A stretch of 64,000 bases of DNA, from the NCBI GenBank assembly GCA_024227565.1, contig JAAEUE010000291.1, positions 30,722-94,721 on the forward strand, in the 5' to 3' direction. Below, one piece after another: positions 25,407 to 34,952 of this stretch. Each line of letters opens with the position of its first letter. Position 1 is the first letter of the stretch. The notes below the pieces were generated by a model. It had not been told where the DNA came from, did not search any database, and saw only the letters and a program-made list of their open reading frames with translations. The stretch is from Alphaproteobacteria bacterium (GTDB lineage Bacteria; Pseudomonadota; Alphaproteobacteria; Rhizobiales; CAJQND01). Position numbers and translations under genes: made by a program.

Positions 25407-26297
25407 TTAACTCAAATCACTTTCAGCAATGAGCCAATTCCTCAGCTTGCGTGCCATTGAATCAGGCTCATAGTCTTTGCGCGACACCAGGAAGTATCCC
25501 GACGTGCTGACCAGCGTGTCCTTGAACGGTTGAACCAGTTCAGCGGAGTCCAGCAGGGGATCAATCAAGGGACGCCGGCCCAGAGCAATCCCCAGCCCAT
25601 CCTGGCAGGCAGCAACGGTCAGTTCATAGGATTCCAGAACGAACCGTTTGAGCTCAGGCCCAAAATCCAAATCGCCGGACGTGCACCAGTCGTCCCATTC
25701 CCGAGGCAGGTTGGAGTTCACGAGCAATTGCGAGCGCTTCAGCAATGAATTGAGATCGTCGGCGTCAATTTCCTTCAGAAGACCGGGGGAGATGATCGGC
25801 ACCACGTCCTCGTGGAAGAGCGGCACAACGTCCAGGCCCTCCCAGTTGCCGCCGCCCCGGCGAATGGCGATATCCACATGCTCGGTGCCAAGTTCCACTA
25901 CACGCGTGGTGCAGATCAGGTTGAGCTCCAGTTCCGGATGCAACTCCGCCAACTTCCGCATGCGCGGCATCAGCCAGCCAGCAGCAAAAGAGGGCGTCAG
26001 GGTGAGAGAGACCCGGCGGCGTTTGGGGGACGAGCGGATCTGCTCGGTCGCCTCACGTAACTGGCTCATGGGCTCTTCAACGGCACGCAGATAAGCTTCC
26101 CCTTCCGTGGTCAACCTGAGCTTGCCCGCTTCGCGTTCATAGAGCCGCACGCCAAGCTCGGTCTCCAGTTTCTTCAGCTGATGACTGATCGCAGACCGGG
26201 ACACGCCCAAGCGCTTGGCAGCCTGGGCGATACCATTTGCCCGGCCCACCGCGAAACAGGCCTTAAGTCCAGCAAACCCCGGGAAGTAATCTTCCAA
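25407..26297 (-). CDS. LysR-type regulator
   Basis: The 296-residue protein has an N-terminal HTH (FAVGRANGIAQAAKRLGVSR then SAISHQLKKLETELG) and a two-lobed sensor domain (SLTLTPSFAAGWLMPRMRKL, VDIAIRRGGGNWEGL). Its sequence places it near the GcvA/AmpR group. It lies 77 bp upstream of the CoA-transferase gene on the same strand and may regulate it, although same-strand placement is less usual for LysR genes than divergence. Confidence 0.88.
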   Translation of the reverse strand: MEDYFPGFAGLKACFAVGRANGIAQAAKRLGVSRSAISHQLKKLETELGVRLYEREAGKLRLTTEGEAYLRAVEEPMSQLREATEQIRSSPKRRRVSLTLTPSFAAGWLMPRMRKLAELHPELELNLICTTRVVELGTEHVDIAIRRGGGNWEGLDVVPLFHEDVVPIISPGLLKEIDADDLNSLLKRSQLLVNSNLPREWDDWCTSGDLDFGPELKRFVLESYELTVAACQDGLGIALGRRPLIDPLLDSAELVQPFKDTLVSTSGYFLVSRKDYEPDSMARKLRNWLIAESDLS

Positions 26298-26381
26298 TCA
26301 AACCTCCTGCTGCGTGCGGCAAGGGCCGCTGTTTAGCAATGCGGGCCGCACTACAAAAGGTCAAGGGAAGGCGAAGGTGCG

Positions 26382-27377
26382 TCAGTCGAAGAGCGCGACG
26401 CAACGCACCTCGATGCTCCAGCGGTCAGGGGCATCGGCAGGCGCGGTGGGATCGGCAAACGCACTGTGGATACTGAACGTGCACGGCGCCTCTGGATTCA
26501 GAGCATCTGCGTTTCTGCCTTCAGAATGCGCCAGCTCACCGGCCGAATCCCACTGCTTGATCAACAGGGCTTCGTCCCGCGTCATGGCTGAGTAGAAATA
26601 CCACTCATGTTGCTCTGTGTGCTTGGCGTAATAGTTCTCGCCGATCCGGTCCGCATAGTGGATCTCAAACACCACCAGATCATCCGGATGCACCTTGGCA
26701 GCATCGCACAGTGCAAGCGGGTGGGTCGCAACCGGCTCTTCAGCGATGTTCCGCCAAAGGTTGATGATGGCGAACCGGCCGGAGCTGAGCGCCCGCTCCA
26801 CATCCGCCTCGCTCAGAAGCGTTTCGCCTTCTGAAAGCAAGGCACCGAAGGTGTCATTGCTGGTCGGTGACCTTGCCAGATCGCGTGCCCGCTGAGGGGC
26901 GCTGGTCAGGGTGTAGTCACCATGCACCATATGGAGCGGCGGCTGCACCAATTGCCCGCCTTCGCTGCGGCGCTTGCTCTGGCTGCCGGAGACGGACCGG
27001 ATGTTGTGATCAAAGGCCGCAACAAGACTGGCCCCGCTTGCCGCCTGGATAATCTCTGCGCAGTGAGGATAATAGCGGCGCACCACAGTGTCGTGATCGA
27101 GGAAATCCGCAAATGGAGTTTCCAATCGGTCCTGAAGGATCTCAAAGCCGTTGGTGTGAAGCGTTTTGCGGTGGGGACCTGAAAGTCCGCGCGCATCGGC
27201 AACCGGCATCTGACACTTCTGCAGATCAGCCCCCACCCAACTGTTGTCATTTCCGCTGCCGTCACGGCGCGTGAACACCTTGCCGTTGCGATAGAGCGAG
27301 GTTTCCACCGATGCTGCCAGATAGGTGAATTCTCCGATCCGGCTCTCGTCGATCTCAGCGTGCGAAACCAAACTCAT
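26382..27377 (-). CDS. CmcJ/NvfI-type protein (unknown oxidoreductase/methoxylase-like)
   Basis: The ~331-residue protein has the landmarks of the CmcJ/AsaB/NvfI group: FDHNIRS, VHGDYT, FAIINLWRNI...EPVATHPLALCDA, FEIHYADRIGENYYAKHTEQ and HEWYFYSAMTRDEALLIKQW. Members include cephamycin C-7 methoxylation partner CmcJ and fungal Fe(II)/2-oxoglutarate-like enzymes; the chemistry differs between members. The start is ATG 27377 or ATG 27386. It lies 107 bp downstream of dcmA on the same strand and may be in the same transcript, but a role in dehalogenation is not known. Confidence 0.75.
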   Translation of the reverse strand: MSLVSHAEIDESRIGEFTYLAASVETSLYRNGKVFTRRDGSGNDNSWVGADLQKCQMPVADARGLSGPHRKTLHTNGFEILQDRLETPFADFLDHDTVVRRYYPHCAEIIQAASGASLVAAFDHNIRSVSGSQSKRRSEGGQLVQPPLHMVHGDYTLTSAPQRARDLARSPTSNDTFGALLSEGETLLSEADVERALSSGRFAIINLWRNIAEEPVATHPLALCDAAKVHPDDLVVFEIHYADRIGENYYAKHTEQHEWYFYSAMTRDEALLIKQWDSAGELAHSEGRNADALNPEAPCTFSIHSAFADPTAPADAPDRWSIEVRCVALFD

Positions 27378-27484
27378 GGGAAACATACACCCCGGCCGAT
27401 CGGCCTGCCTGTTGGTGAAACAACCGCCCTTGCGGAGGACCCGTTGGGCGCCCCTCCGCAAAGGCTGGCTTTGCAATGTTAGGC

Positions 27485-28285
27485 CTAGGATTCCACCTGC
27501 GCAATGTAGTCCTGGTTCTCGTCCAGGTGCGGAATGCCCGTGTTGTGTCCGCCATGGGCCTCGGTGCCTTTCAGCACGGCGGTTCTGCGGGTGAACTCAA
27601 CCTTCATCTCACCGGCCATCACTTTGGCGATGGTCTCATACTGCCAACCGCTCACTGCCTCGTTGGCCGGCCGTGCAGACATCATTTTGAACCAGGCCGT
27701 GATCTTGGGGTGCTTGGCCCAAACCTTGTCTGGAATGATATTACCGGCATCATGGGAGACAAACTCATGGAACGCGGCAAGATCGGCATAGCTGACCTCA
27801 CCACCGCAAACATACTTGTCTTCTTTCAGCCAATAGTTCTCCAACAGTTCCATGGATTCATAGAGAACGTGAAAGCCTTTGCGGCGTTCTGCCGTGAAGT
27901 CCTTGTCCATGCCATAGATCATCGGCGCAAAAATCGTCCAGTGGAAGGCACCGCCGCCAAGGCGCAGCGTGTAGGCATACCATTGAACGAACTGGTTGAT
28001 CCGGGCGCGCTGCACCAAAGTGGAGCCGAACCAGTGGCTCGGACACTCGTATTTCTCGTGCAGGTAACGCCCGATCGCCACGTTCTCCCAAACCCGAAGG
28101 TCGCCGTCCACCAGGATCGGCACCTGCCCGGTGGGGTTATATTCGTCCCGAAAGTCCTGCCTCTCGTTGATGTTCGTGGTGATGTCGACAATGTCGTCTT
28201 CAAACTCGATTTCATTCTCAATAAGAAACTGGCGCGCCGAGCGGCAGGGCTGGGACGCGGGATGGTGCAATAGACGTAAGCTCAT
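27485..28285 (-). CDS. dcmA: Dichloromethane dehalogenase-type glutathione S-transferase
   Basis: The 266-residue theta-class GST has the length and landmarks I know from the Methylobacterium DM4 and Methylophilus DM11 dehalogenases. These are HHPASQPCR with the catalytic serine at S11, NPTGQVPILVDGD, WYAYTLRLGGGAFHW, VSYADLAAFHEFVSHDAG, VSGWQYE and TAVLKGTEAHGGHN. The enzyme turns dihalomethane plus glutathione into formaldehyde through S-halomethylglutathione. ATG 28285 has GAGGGA 7 bases upstream and is preferred to ATG 28291. The gene is divergent from a DcmR-type regulator, as in the known dcm locus. Activity on CH2Cl2 is an inference; another small haloalkane is possible. Confidence 0.88.
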   Translation of the reverse strand: MSLRLLHHPASQPCRSARQFLIENEIEFEDDIVDITTNINERQDFRDEYNPTGQVPILVDGDLRVWENVAIGRYLHEKYECPSHWFGSTLVQRARINQFVQWYAYTLRLGGGAFHWTIFAPMIYGMDKDFTAERRKGFHVLYESMELLENYWLKEDKYVCGGEVSYADLAAFHEFVSHDAGNIIPDKVWAKHPKITAWFKMMSARPANEAVSGWQYETIAKVMAGEMKVEFTRRTAVLKGTEAHGGHNTGIPHLDENQDYIAQVES

Positions 28286-28451
28286 AGACATTCCCTCGCT
28301 GTTTAAGGGTGGATTCTTGTATTGGCCGATCCACTCCAGTGGTCAGTTGCGCTTGGCGTCGATCCGATTGGCCGCCGCTTTCCAAGCCTGCAACTATGCT
28401 CAAGGCTAACATTGCTATACAAGCATTATCAAACAAACGACAGGAAAGTAT

Positions 28452-28476
28452 ATCATTGCATAGAATATGCAGTGAT
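28452..28476. promoter_or_regulatory. Palindromic operator candidate between dcmA and dcmR
   Basis: ATCA-T-TGCATA, spacer GAA, TATGCA-G-TGAT: 11-base arms with a single mismatch. The site lies in the 272-bp divergent region, 82 bp before the dcmR start. A weaker related motif, ATTGCT...AGCATT, lies at 28411-28427. DcmR of the known system represses both genes from this type of position, so this is the best candidate binding site. Confidence 0.6.
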
Positions 28477-28557
28477 GCGGTTCGCCGATATTCCTGCTAG
28501 GGATCGTGCAACGCCTTGCCGGTGCCGGGCCGCAAAAGGAATGAACGAGGAACTTTG

Positions 28558-29319
28558 GTGACGTTACAGCCCGACCAGAATTCAGAACTGCTGAACATCA
28601 AGGAAGCTGCCGCCCTGTTGAAGGTCAGCGAAGCCTCCTTGAGACGCTGGACCAATTCGGGCCGGCTCGCCTGCATGCGCCTTGGCGCCAAGCGCGAGCG
28701 CCGCTTCAAGCGCGAAGACCTGATGGCGTTCATGGAAGACCGCGCCGCCCCGCAGGCTCCCCCAGCAAGCCGCCCAAGCGAGGTTTTGCTGGAAGGTGTC
28801 GCCATCGAGTATGGCAATCACATCTGCACGCTGTATGAGAACGATCTCGGCCGCCTGAAATGGTCGGTTCCCTTTATCCAGGACGGGCTGCGCAACGGCG
28901 AAGGGTGCCTGCTAATCGCCACCAAAGCGGTGCGCGAAGAGGTTCTCGATCATATCCGTGAAGTTTGGGACGGCGTGCCCGAGGCCATAGAGAAAGGCCA
29001 GCTCATTCAGAGTGACGGCATACCTGACGGCGAAGCAATGTGCCGGTTCGTGGAGCAAAGCGTGATGGCGGCGACCCGGGCCGGCATGCGGTCATTCAGG
29101 CTGCTGGGCGACATGAGCTGGTGCCTGGAATTGGGCATGAGCTATGACGACCTGCTCGCCTATGAGGTCCGCTACAACCACGACATCGCCCGCAGGTTCC
29201 CGCTGGTGAGCGTGTGCCAATATGACGTTCGTGATTTCTCCGGACCTGCCGTTTTGAACGCGCTGAAGTGCCACGAGGACACGTTCAACTATTCCCTGTC
29301 GCGCTTCCTCGCATCCTAA
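28558..29319 (+). CDS. dcmR: DcmR-like regulator: HTH plus MEDS sensory domain
   Basis: The 253-residue protein has an N-terminal excisionase/MerR-type HTH (LNIKEAAALLKVSEASLRRW, then RERRFKREDLMAFME) and a C-terminal MEDS domain from ~90 (GNHICTLYENDLGRLKWSVP, then FIQDGLRNGEGCLLIAT), the domain first named from DcmR. In Methylobacterium, DcmR represses dcmA until dichloromethane is present. GTG 28558 has GAGG 7 bases upstream; a TTG at 28516 lies upstream without a ribosome site. Its divergence from the dehalogenase gene supports the same job. The 3' end overlaps the convergent ABC gene by 3 bp. Confidence 0.85.
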   Translation: MTLQPDQNSELLNIKEAAALLKVSEASLRRWTNSGRLACMRLGAKRERRFKREDLMAFMEDRAAPQAPPASRPSEVLLEGVAIEYGNHICTLYENDLGRLKWSVPFIQDGLRNGEGCLLIATKAVREEVLDHIREVWDGVPEAIEKGQLIQSDGIPDGEAMCRFVEQSVMAATRAGMRSFRLLGDMSWCLELGMSYDDLLAYEVRYNHDIARRFPLVSVCQYDVRDFSGPAVLNALKCHEDTFNYSLSRFLAS

Positions 29320-31340
29320 ACTCTGCCTTCCTCCACTGCGTGACACGCCACATGGGTGCCATCCACCTCGATGGACATTGGACGTTCGCTCAAGCACCGG
29401 TCTTGCACGAACGGGCAGCGCGGATGAAATGCACATCCTGAGGGTGGATCGAGCGGGTTGGGAACCTCGCCGGCCATGGGCGCGCGCCGCATGCCGATCT
29501 TGGACAGATCCGGCACCGACTGCAGCAACAGGCGTGTGTAGGGATGCTGGGGGTTGGCGAAGAGGCGTTCAGTCTCGGCCCATTCCACCAGCCGCCCCAA
29601 ATACATCACACCCACCCGGGTCGAGATGTGGTGCACCACCGCCAGATCATGGCTGATGAACAGATAGGTCAGCCCCAACCTGCGCTGCAGGTCCACCATC
29701 AGGTTCAGGATCTGGGCCTGCACCGAGACATCCAAGGCGGACGTCGGCTCATCGCAAATGAGGAATTCCGGCTCGCCGCCAAGTGCCCTGGCAATGGAGA
29801 TGCGTTGGCGCTGGCCGCCGGAAAACTCGTGGGGATATTTCTCGCCGTCTGCGTCTGCGAGCCCGACCTGGCGCAAAAGTTCGGCCACCCTGTCGGCGCT
29901 CACCCGGTCTTCGGGGATCGATTCCGAGATAACATCAGCAACCTTCCAACGCGGGTTCAGCGAGGCATGCGGGTCCTGAAAGATCATCTGGATCTTGTCA
30001 TCGAACTCAGCCACGCGCTCTTTTGCAGTGGCGCCGCCGTTCTCGCCCGGCATGTAAGTGATGGTGCCGGCGGTTGGCGTGTAGAGCCCAACGATGGCCC
30101 GGGCCACGGTGGATTTGCCGCAACCGGACTCGCCCACAAGTCCAAAGGTCTCCCCCCGATTGATGGTGAATTCCAAATCATCCACCGCCTTCACAATCTG
30201 CCGGCCGGAGCGTTCCAGCACCCGGGTGAGCCAAGGCGGGGAGACGTCGAAATATTGTTTCAGCCCATCGACCTTGACCAGTGGCAACGCCTCAGCAGCC
30301 TTGGCGGATGCTTTCTTTTTCCGTGCTGTTTCCTTGCGTGAAACGCTGGGTCCTTTGCCAGGCTTTTTCTCGTCATACAGCCAGCAGGCCACCTCTGAGC
30401 TGCCCGCCTTGATCAGCTCGGGCAGATCAATGTGACAGCGCTCAAAGGCGTGGGCACAGCGGGGGTGGAACCGGCAGCCGGGCGGAACCGCGTTCAACCG
30501 GGGCATGGCACCGTCGATCTGGGCCAGCTCATCCACCTCGGTTGTGATCGACGGAATGGACCCCATCAGCCCAACGGTATAGGGCAGCTTTGGTTTGTGG
30601 ATGATGTCGGCCACCGGGCCAATTTCGCCCACGCGCCCGGCATACATCACAGCCACCCGGTCGGCGGTCTCGGCGATGACGCCCATGTCATGGGTGATCA
30701 GCATGATGGCCGTGCCGTGCTCATCGCAAAGCTTGCGCAGAAGCGCGATGATCTGCGCCTGGATCGACACATCCAGCGCGGTTGTAGGCTCATCGGCGAT
30801 GATCAGTTTCGGGTCGGCACAGAGCGCAAGCGCGATGACCACGCGCTGGCGCATGCCGCCTGAGAACTGATGGGGATAATGATCGATGCGCTCTTTGGCG
30901 GCCGGAATGCCAACTTCCTGCAACAGCTCCAAGGCGCGGGCGCGGGCCTGACGCTGGCTGAGCTTCAGGTGGGTGACGATGGTGTCGATGATCTGCCGGC
31001 CGACCGTGTGCAGCGGGTTGAGGCTGGTGAGCGGGTCCTGGAAGATCGCACCAATTTGACGCCCGCGGATGACGCGCAATTCATCGTCGCTCAAGGTATC
31101 GATGCGCTGGCCTTCAAACAGGATCTCGCCCTCTGCAATCCGTCCCGGTGCCTCCAGCAGGCCGATGATCGCCGCGCCGGTCATGGACTTGCCGGCGCCT
31201 GATTCCCCCACCACGCCCAGCACCTCGCCGCGGTCGATCTGCATGGACACATTGTCCACCGCCATCAGGGTTCCTGCCCGGGTGGGGAACTCGACCCGGA
31301 GATTTTTCACCTGCAAAAGAGGGGGGCTTTGCTCGCTCAC
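29316..31340 (-). CDS. Dual ATP-binding subunit of peptide/opine-type ABC transporter (DppD-DppF fusion)
   Basis: The ~674-residue protein carries two complete ABC ATPase domains. The first has Walker [15 protein letters not shown], signature [15 protein letters not shown] and Walker [13 protein letters not shown]. The second has [29 protein letters not shown] and [11 protein letters not shown]. Each is followed by the oligopeptide-family C-terminal cysteine motif ([32 protein letters not shown]). It powers the adjacent permeases. The start is GTG 31340, 14 bp after the permease stop; a longer in-frame start at 31460 would run back into the permease. Confidence 0.93.
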   Translation of the reverse strand: MSEQSPPLLQVKNLRVEFPTRAGTLMAVDNVSMQIDRGEVLGVVGESGAGKSMTGAAIIGLLEAPGRIAEGEILFEGQRIDTLSDDELRVIRGRQIGAIFQDPLTSLNPLHTVGRQIIDTIVTHLKLSQRQARARALELLQEVGIPAAKERIDHYPHQFSGGMRQRVVIALALCADPKLIIADEPTTALDVSIQAQIIALLRKLCDEHGTAIMLITHDMGVIAETADRVAVMYAGRVGEIGPVADIIHKPKLPYTVGLMGSIPSITTEVDELAQIDGAMPRLNAVPPGCRFHPRCAHAFERCHIDLPELIKAGSSEVACWLYDEKKPGKGPSVSRKETARKKKASAKAAEALPLVKVDGLKQYFDVSPPWLTRVLERSGRQIVKAVDDLEFTINRGETFGLVGESGCGKSTVARAIVGLYTPTAGTITYMPGENGGATAKERVAEFDDKIQMIFQDPHASLNPRWKVADVISESIPEDRVSADRVAELLRQVGLADADGEKYPHEFSGGQRQRISIARALGGEPEFLICDEPTSALDVSVQAQILNLMVDLQRRLGLTYLFISHDLAVVHHISTRVGVMYLGRLVEWAETERLFANPQHPYTRLLLQSVPDLSKIGMRRAPMAGEVPNPLDPPSGCAFHPRCPFVQDRCLSERPMSIEVDGTHVACHAVEEGRV

Positions 31341-31354
31341 GGGATCAATCGGTC

Positions 31355-32305
31355 CTAGCGCAATTTCGGGTTCAGGGCGTCCCGCAGCCAATCGCCTAAG
31401 AGATTGACCGAGAGCCCCATGATGGCGAGCGTGATGCCGGGGAAGATGGTGATCCACCATTCGCCGGAGAACAGGAAGTCGTTGCCCACCCGGATGAGCG
31501 TGCCCAGCGAGGGCTGGGTGGGCGGCAGGCCGACACCGAGGAACGACAGGGTGGCTTCGGTGACAATGGCCAGCGCCAAATTGATGGTGGCGATCACCAG
31601 AACCGGGCCCATGACGTTGGGCAGCAGGTGCTTGAACATGATGTAGCCAGGGCTCTTGCCGGCAACCCTCGCCGCCTGGACATATTCCTTGCCCTTCTCA
31701 ACCATGGTGGTGGAGCGCACGGTACGGGCAAACTGCACCCAATAGGCCAGCGAGATGGCCGAGATCACCACGATGAAGGCAATGTTGCCATGGGTGCCGG
31801 GCCCTAGAATGCTGCGGATGATGCCGTCGATCAAAAGGGCGATGAGAATGTCCGGGAAGCTCAGCTGGATCTCGGCCACACGCATGATGGCCGCATCTGT
31901 GCGCCCGCCAATGTAGCCGCTGATGAGCCCCAGCGAGATGCCCAGTGTGGCGGCGAAGAAGACAGCGGCCACACCAACCCCCAGCGAGATGCGCGAGCCA
32001 TACATGATGGTGGACAGGATATCGCGCCCCACGCTGTCGGTGCCGAGCAGAAAGCGGCTGTCGCCGCCCTCCATCCACACCGGCGGCAGGAAGGCATTCA
32101 GAACGCTGATGCCCGTCATGTCGTAGGGGTTGCTGGGAGCGATCCAGGGGGCGAACAGGGCGATGAACACAAAGCCGAAGCTGATGATGCCGGCCACCAC
32201 CGTGACCTTCGACTGGCGGAAGCTGTGGGCAAGATCGCTTTGCCAGATTTGGCGCAGCAGGCCCGGGCGGGCCGGACTTGTGTCTGGGATCTGCACTTCG
32301 CTCAT
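31355..32305 (-). CDS. ABC transporter permease, DppC type
   Basis: The 316-residue inner-membrane protein has an N-terminal OppC/DppC extension and about six spans. The EAA coupling loop reads YVQAARVAGKSPGYIMFKHL. ATG 32305 follows the preceding permease stop after 1 bp, with GGTGAG just upstream. It forms the translocation channel together with the DppB-type partner. Confidence 0.93.
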   Translation of the reverse strand: MSEVQIPDTSPARPGLLRQIWQSDLAHSFRQSKVTVVAGIISFGFVFIALFAPWIAPSNPYDMTGISVLNAFLPPVWMEGGDSRFLLGTDSVGRDILSTIMYGSRISLGVGVAAVFFAATLGISLGLISGYIGGRTDAAIMRVAEIQLSFPDILIALLIDGIIRSILGPGTHGNIAFIVVISAISLAYWVQFARTVRSTTMVEKGKEYVQAARVAGKSPGYIMFKHLLPNVMGPVLVIATINLALAIVTEATLSFLGVGLPPTQPSLGTLIRVGNDFLFSGEWWITIFPGITLAIMGLSVNLLGDWLRDALNPKLR

Positions 32306-32306
32306 C

Positions 32307-33281
32307 TCACCACCCCCGGTCAACGCGCAGGCGCGGATCGACGAAATAGTAGAGCAGATCCACGATCAGGTTGATGATGACGAAGAAACAGGCAATCAAC
32401 ATGAGATAGGTGGACATCACCGGGATATCCACCTCGGCAATGGCCTGGATGAACATCAGGCCCATGCCCGGCCACTGGAAGACGGTTTCGGTGATGATGG
32501 CAAAGGCGATGATGGAGCCCAGCTGAAGGCCGGTGATGGTGATCACCGGCACCAGGGTGTTCATCAGGGCATAGCCGAAGTTCACCGTGCGGCGGGTGAG
32601 GCCCCGGGCGCGAGCGAACTTGATGTAGTCGGTGCGCAGCACCTCCAGCATCTCAGAGCGCACCAGCCGCATGATCAAGGTCATCTGAAACAGCGCCAAT
32701 GTGATGGACGGCATGATGAGGGCCTTGAGGCCACTGGCGGTCAGGAACCCGGTGGTCCAGAACCCCAGATCCACAACCTGCCCCCTGCCGAACGAGGGCA
32801 GCGCGTGCAATTGCACAGCGAAGACAAAGATCAGCATGATGCCGATCAGGAAGGTGGGCAATGAAACCCCCACGAGTGAGAGCGACAGCATGGCGTGCGA
32901 GAGCCAACTGTTTCGATTGAGCGCGGTATAGACCCCCATGGGAATGCCGATGAAGAGCGCCAGAAGGGCCGAGACAAAGCTCAGCTCAAGGGTTGCCGGC
33001 ATGCGTTCGGCAATGATGGAGGAAACGCTGCGTTTCTGCTGATAGGAGATGCCGAACTCAAACTGAACCGTGCGCGAGATGAAACGGGCAAACTGCACCG
33101 GGGCCGGGTCGTTGAGGCCGAGGGACTCGCGCAGTTGTTCGCGCTTTTCAGCCGATGTCTGGATGCCCACCAGGTTTGAGATGGGATCGCCCACATAGTT
33201 GAACAGGGAGAAGGCGATCATGGCCACGCCCAGCATCACGATGAATGCCTGCAGCACACGGCTCAAAATGAACGCGACCAT
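32307..33281 (-). CDS. ABC transporter permease, DppB type
   Basis: The 324-residue protein has the N-terminal span ILSRVLQAFIVMLGVAMIAF of the DppB family, a large periplasmic loop, and the coupling motif YIKFARARGLTRRTVNFGYA. It pairs with the DppC-type permease. It is separated from the substrate-binding-protein gene by 87 bp containing a strong hairpin. Confidence 0.93.
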   Translation of the reverse strand: MVAFILSRVLQAFIVMLGVAMIAFSLFNYVGDPISNLVGIQTSAEKREQLRESLGLNDPAPVQFARFISRTVQFEFGISYQQKRSVSSIIAERMPATLELSFVSALLALFIGIPMGVYTALNRNSWLSHAMLSLSLVGVSLPTFLIGIMLIFVFAVQLHALPSFGRGQVVDLGFWTTGFLTASGLKALIMPSITLALFQMTLIMRLVRSEMLEVLRTDYIKFARARGLTRRTVNFGYALMNTLVPVITITGLQLGSIIAFAIITETVFQWPGMGLMFIQAIAEVDIPVMSTYLMLIACFFVIINLIVDLLYYFVDPRLRVDRGW

Positions 33282-33317
33282 TGCCCCACTCTTTCACAAC
33301 TGGTCTTAAACGAAGTG

Positions 33318-33347
33318 GGGCCTGGAGACCTTCTGATCTCCAGGCCC
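33318..33347. repeat. Strong hairpin between solute-binding and permease genes
   Basis: GGGCCTGGAGA (33318-33328) and TCTCCAGGCCC (33337-33347) pair perfectly over 11 bases around an 8-base loop. It lies in the mRNA between the binding-protein stop and the permease start. There is no U-run. Such hairpins often stabilise the upstream mRNA or cause partial termination, so that the binding protein is made in excess. Confidence 0.7.
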
Positions 33348-33368
33348 GATCTTGCCTGAGCACTCAAC

Positions 33369-34952
33369 TCATTCGATGTTGATGTACCAGTAGTGCAGAG
33401 CGTTGTCAGCCCGTTGCGCAACGGTCACGCCGTTCTTCACCGCCCAGGACAGAGCCTGCTGGTGAAGTGGAATGTAACCAACATCCTTCTGCACCATGGA
33501 AAACGCTTCATCGATCATCCCCTGGCGCTTGGCCTGGTCGATTTCCGATGTGATCATTTTCGACAGCTCGGTCACTTTCGCGTTGCCGTAGTCACCACCG
33601 TTCCAGGGCAGGCCACCATCAGCCTGAGGCACCATCAGGTGAGCAATCACGCTGCCGGCGTCCTGGTCATCAGGGATCCAGCCGAGAAGATAGAAGCTCA
33701 CGTCATGCACTTTGAGCTTGTCGAAGAACTTCGACTTGGTCTGCGCCAGAAGGTTCACCTTGACACCAACCTGAGCCAGCATGGCAACCACCACCTGGCA
33801 GATCTGCTCATCGTTCACATAACGGTCGTTCGGGCAATCCATCTGGATTTCAAAGCCGTCAGGATAGCCAGCCGCAGCCAGCAGTTCCTTGGCTTTCGCA
33901 GGATCATACGGCAGGCGCTTGTTCAGCGCTGCATTGAACCCGCCCAGACCCGGAGCAAGCAACAGGGCAGCAGGGGTTGCCGCACCGCGCATGACCTTCT
34001 TGATGATCGCGCCCTCGTCGATGGCTTGATAGAACGCCTGGCGAACGCGCACATCCTTCAGCGGGTTTTTGCCTTTCACTGAAGAGTAGAGCAGCTCGTC
34101 GCGCGACTGGTCCATGCCGAGGAAGATCGTGCGCAGCTCTGGCCCTTGAAGCGCTTTAGCAACGCCTGAAGAGTTGATCCGCTCAACATCCTGCACAGGT
34201 GCCGGGAAGATCAGGTCAAGCTCGCCGGACAATAGAGCCGCAGTTCTGGTGGCGTCTGAGCCAATGGGTGTCATCACCACTTCGGTGACGTTGAACTTCT
34301 GATTGGCCTTGTCCCACCAGTCATTGTTGACCGAAAGCACTGTCTTAACACCAGGCTCGCGGCTGACCAGCTTGAACGGGCCTGTGCCATTGGCGTTGAG
34401 GGTTGCAAAGTTCTCAACCTTCTTGGCCAGATTGACCGGCTTTTCGGCACCGTTCTTCTCGGCCCACTCTTTGTCCATCATGTAAAACGGCGCGATGGTG
34501 TTGAGCAGGATCGGATTGGGGGCCGTGGTCACGATATCAACCGTCAGGTCATCAACCTTCTTGGCCTCAACAATGCCGTTCACGAAGCTGCCCATGTCGG
34601 CACCTTCGGATTTGCCGCGCTTGAACGAGAACACCACGTCATCCGCCGTGAAGGCGTTGCCGTTGTGGAACTTTACGCCTTCGCGCAGCTTGAAGCGCCA
34701 TGTGGTTGGATTGACGATGGACCAGCTGACCGCAAGGGCCGGCTGAATCTGCAGCTTGGAATCATAACGAACCAGTGGTTCGTGAATGTTGTGGTGGAAA
34801 GAAGACGAGAAGTTTTCCGCCAACGCATAAGGGTCCATGGACGCAACATCGCCCTGGAACGCAAATTTAAAGGTCTTCGCCTGGAGTGGCGCAGCAACCG
34901 AAAGGCCCGCCGCCAATGCCAGCACGCCGAGTAGTTTCGTTCGTGTATGCAT
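33369..34952 (-). CDS. ABC transporter solute-binding protein (family 5, peptide/opine/nickel type)
   Basis: The 527-residue periplasmic protein has a signal peptide (LLGVLALAAGLSVAAPLQA, cut near residue 25) and the family-5 fold: FAFQGDVASMDPYAL, SWSIVNPTTWRFKLREGVKF, NAFTADDVVFSFKRG. The family binds di/oligopeptides, opines, glutathione and other substrates; the ligand cannot be read from sequence. It is the first gene of the transporter operon and is divergent from the GntR gene, so its uptake substrate probably feeds the genes at 36.2-46.4 kb. Confidence 0.92.
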   Translation of the reverse strand: MHTRTKLLGVLALAAGLSVAAPLQAKTFKFAFQGDVASMDPYALAENFSSSFHHNIHEPLVRYDSKLQIQPALAVSWSIVNPTTWRFKLREGVKFHNGNAFTADDVVFSFKRGKSEGADMGSFVNGIVEAKKVDDLTVDIVTTAPNPILLNTIAPFYMMDKEWAEKNGAEKPVNLAKKVENFATLNANGTGPFKLVSREPGVKTVLSVNNDWWDKANQKFNVTEVVMTPIGSDATRTAALLSGELDLIFPAPVQDVERINSSGVAKALQGPELRTIFLGMDQSRDELLYSSVKGKNPLKDVRVRQAFYQAIDEGAIIKKVMRGAATPAALLLAPGLGGFNAALNKRLPYDPAKAKELLAAAGYPDGFEIQMDCPNDRYVNDEQICQVVVAMLAQVGVKVNLLAQTKSKFFDKLKVHDVSFYLLGWIPDDQDAGSVIAHLMVPQADGGLPWNGGDYGNAKVTELSKMITSEIDQAKRQGMIDEAFSMVQKDVGYIPLHQQALSWAVKNGVTVAQRADNALHYWYINIE

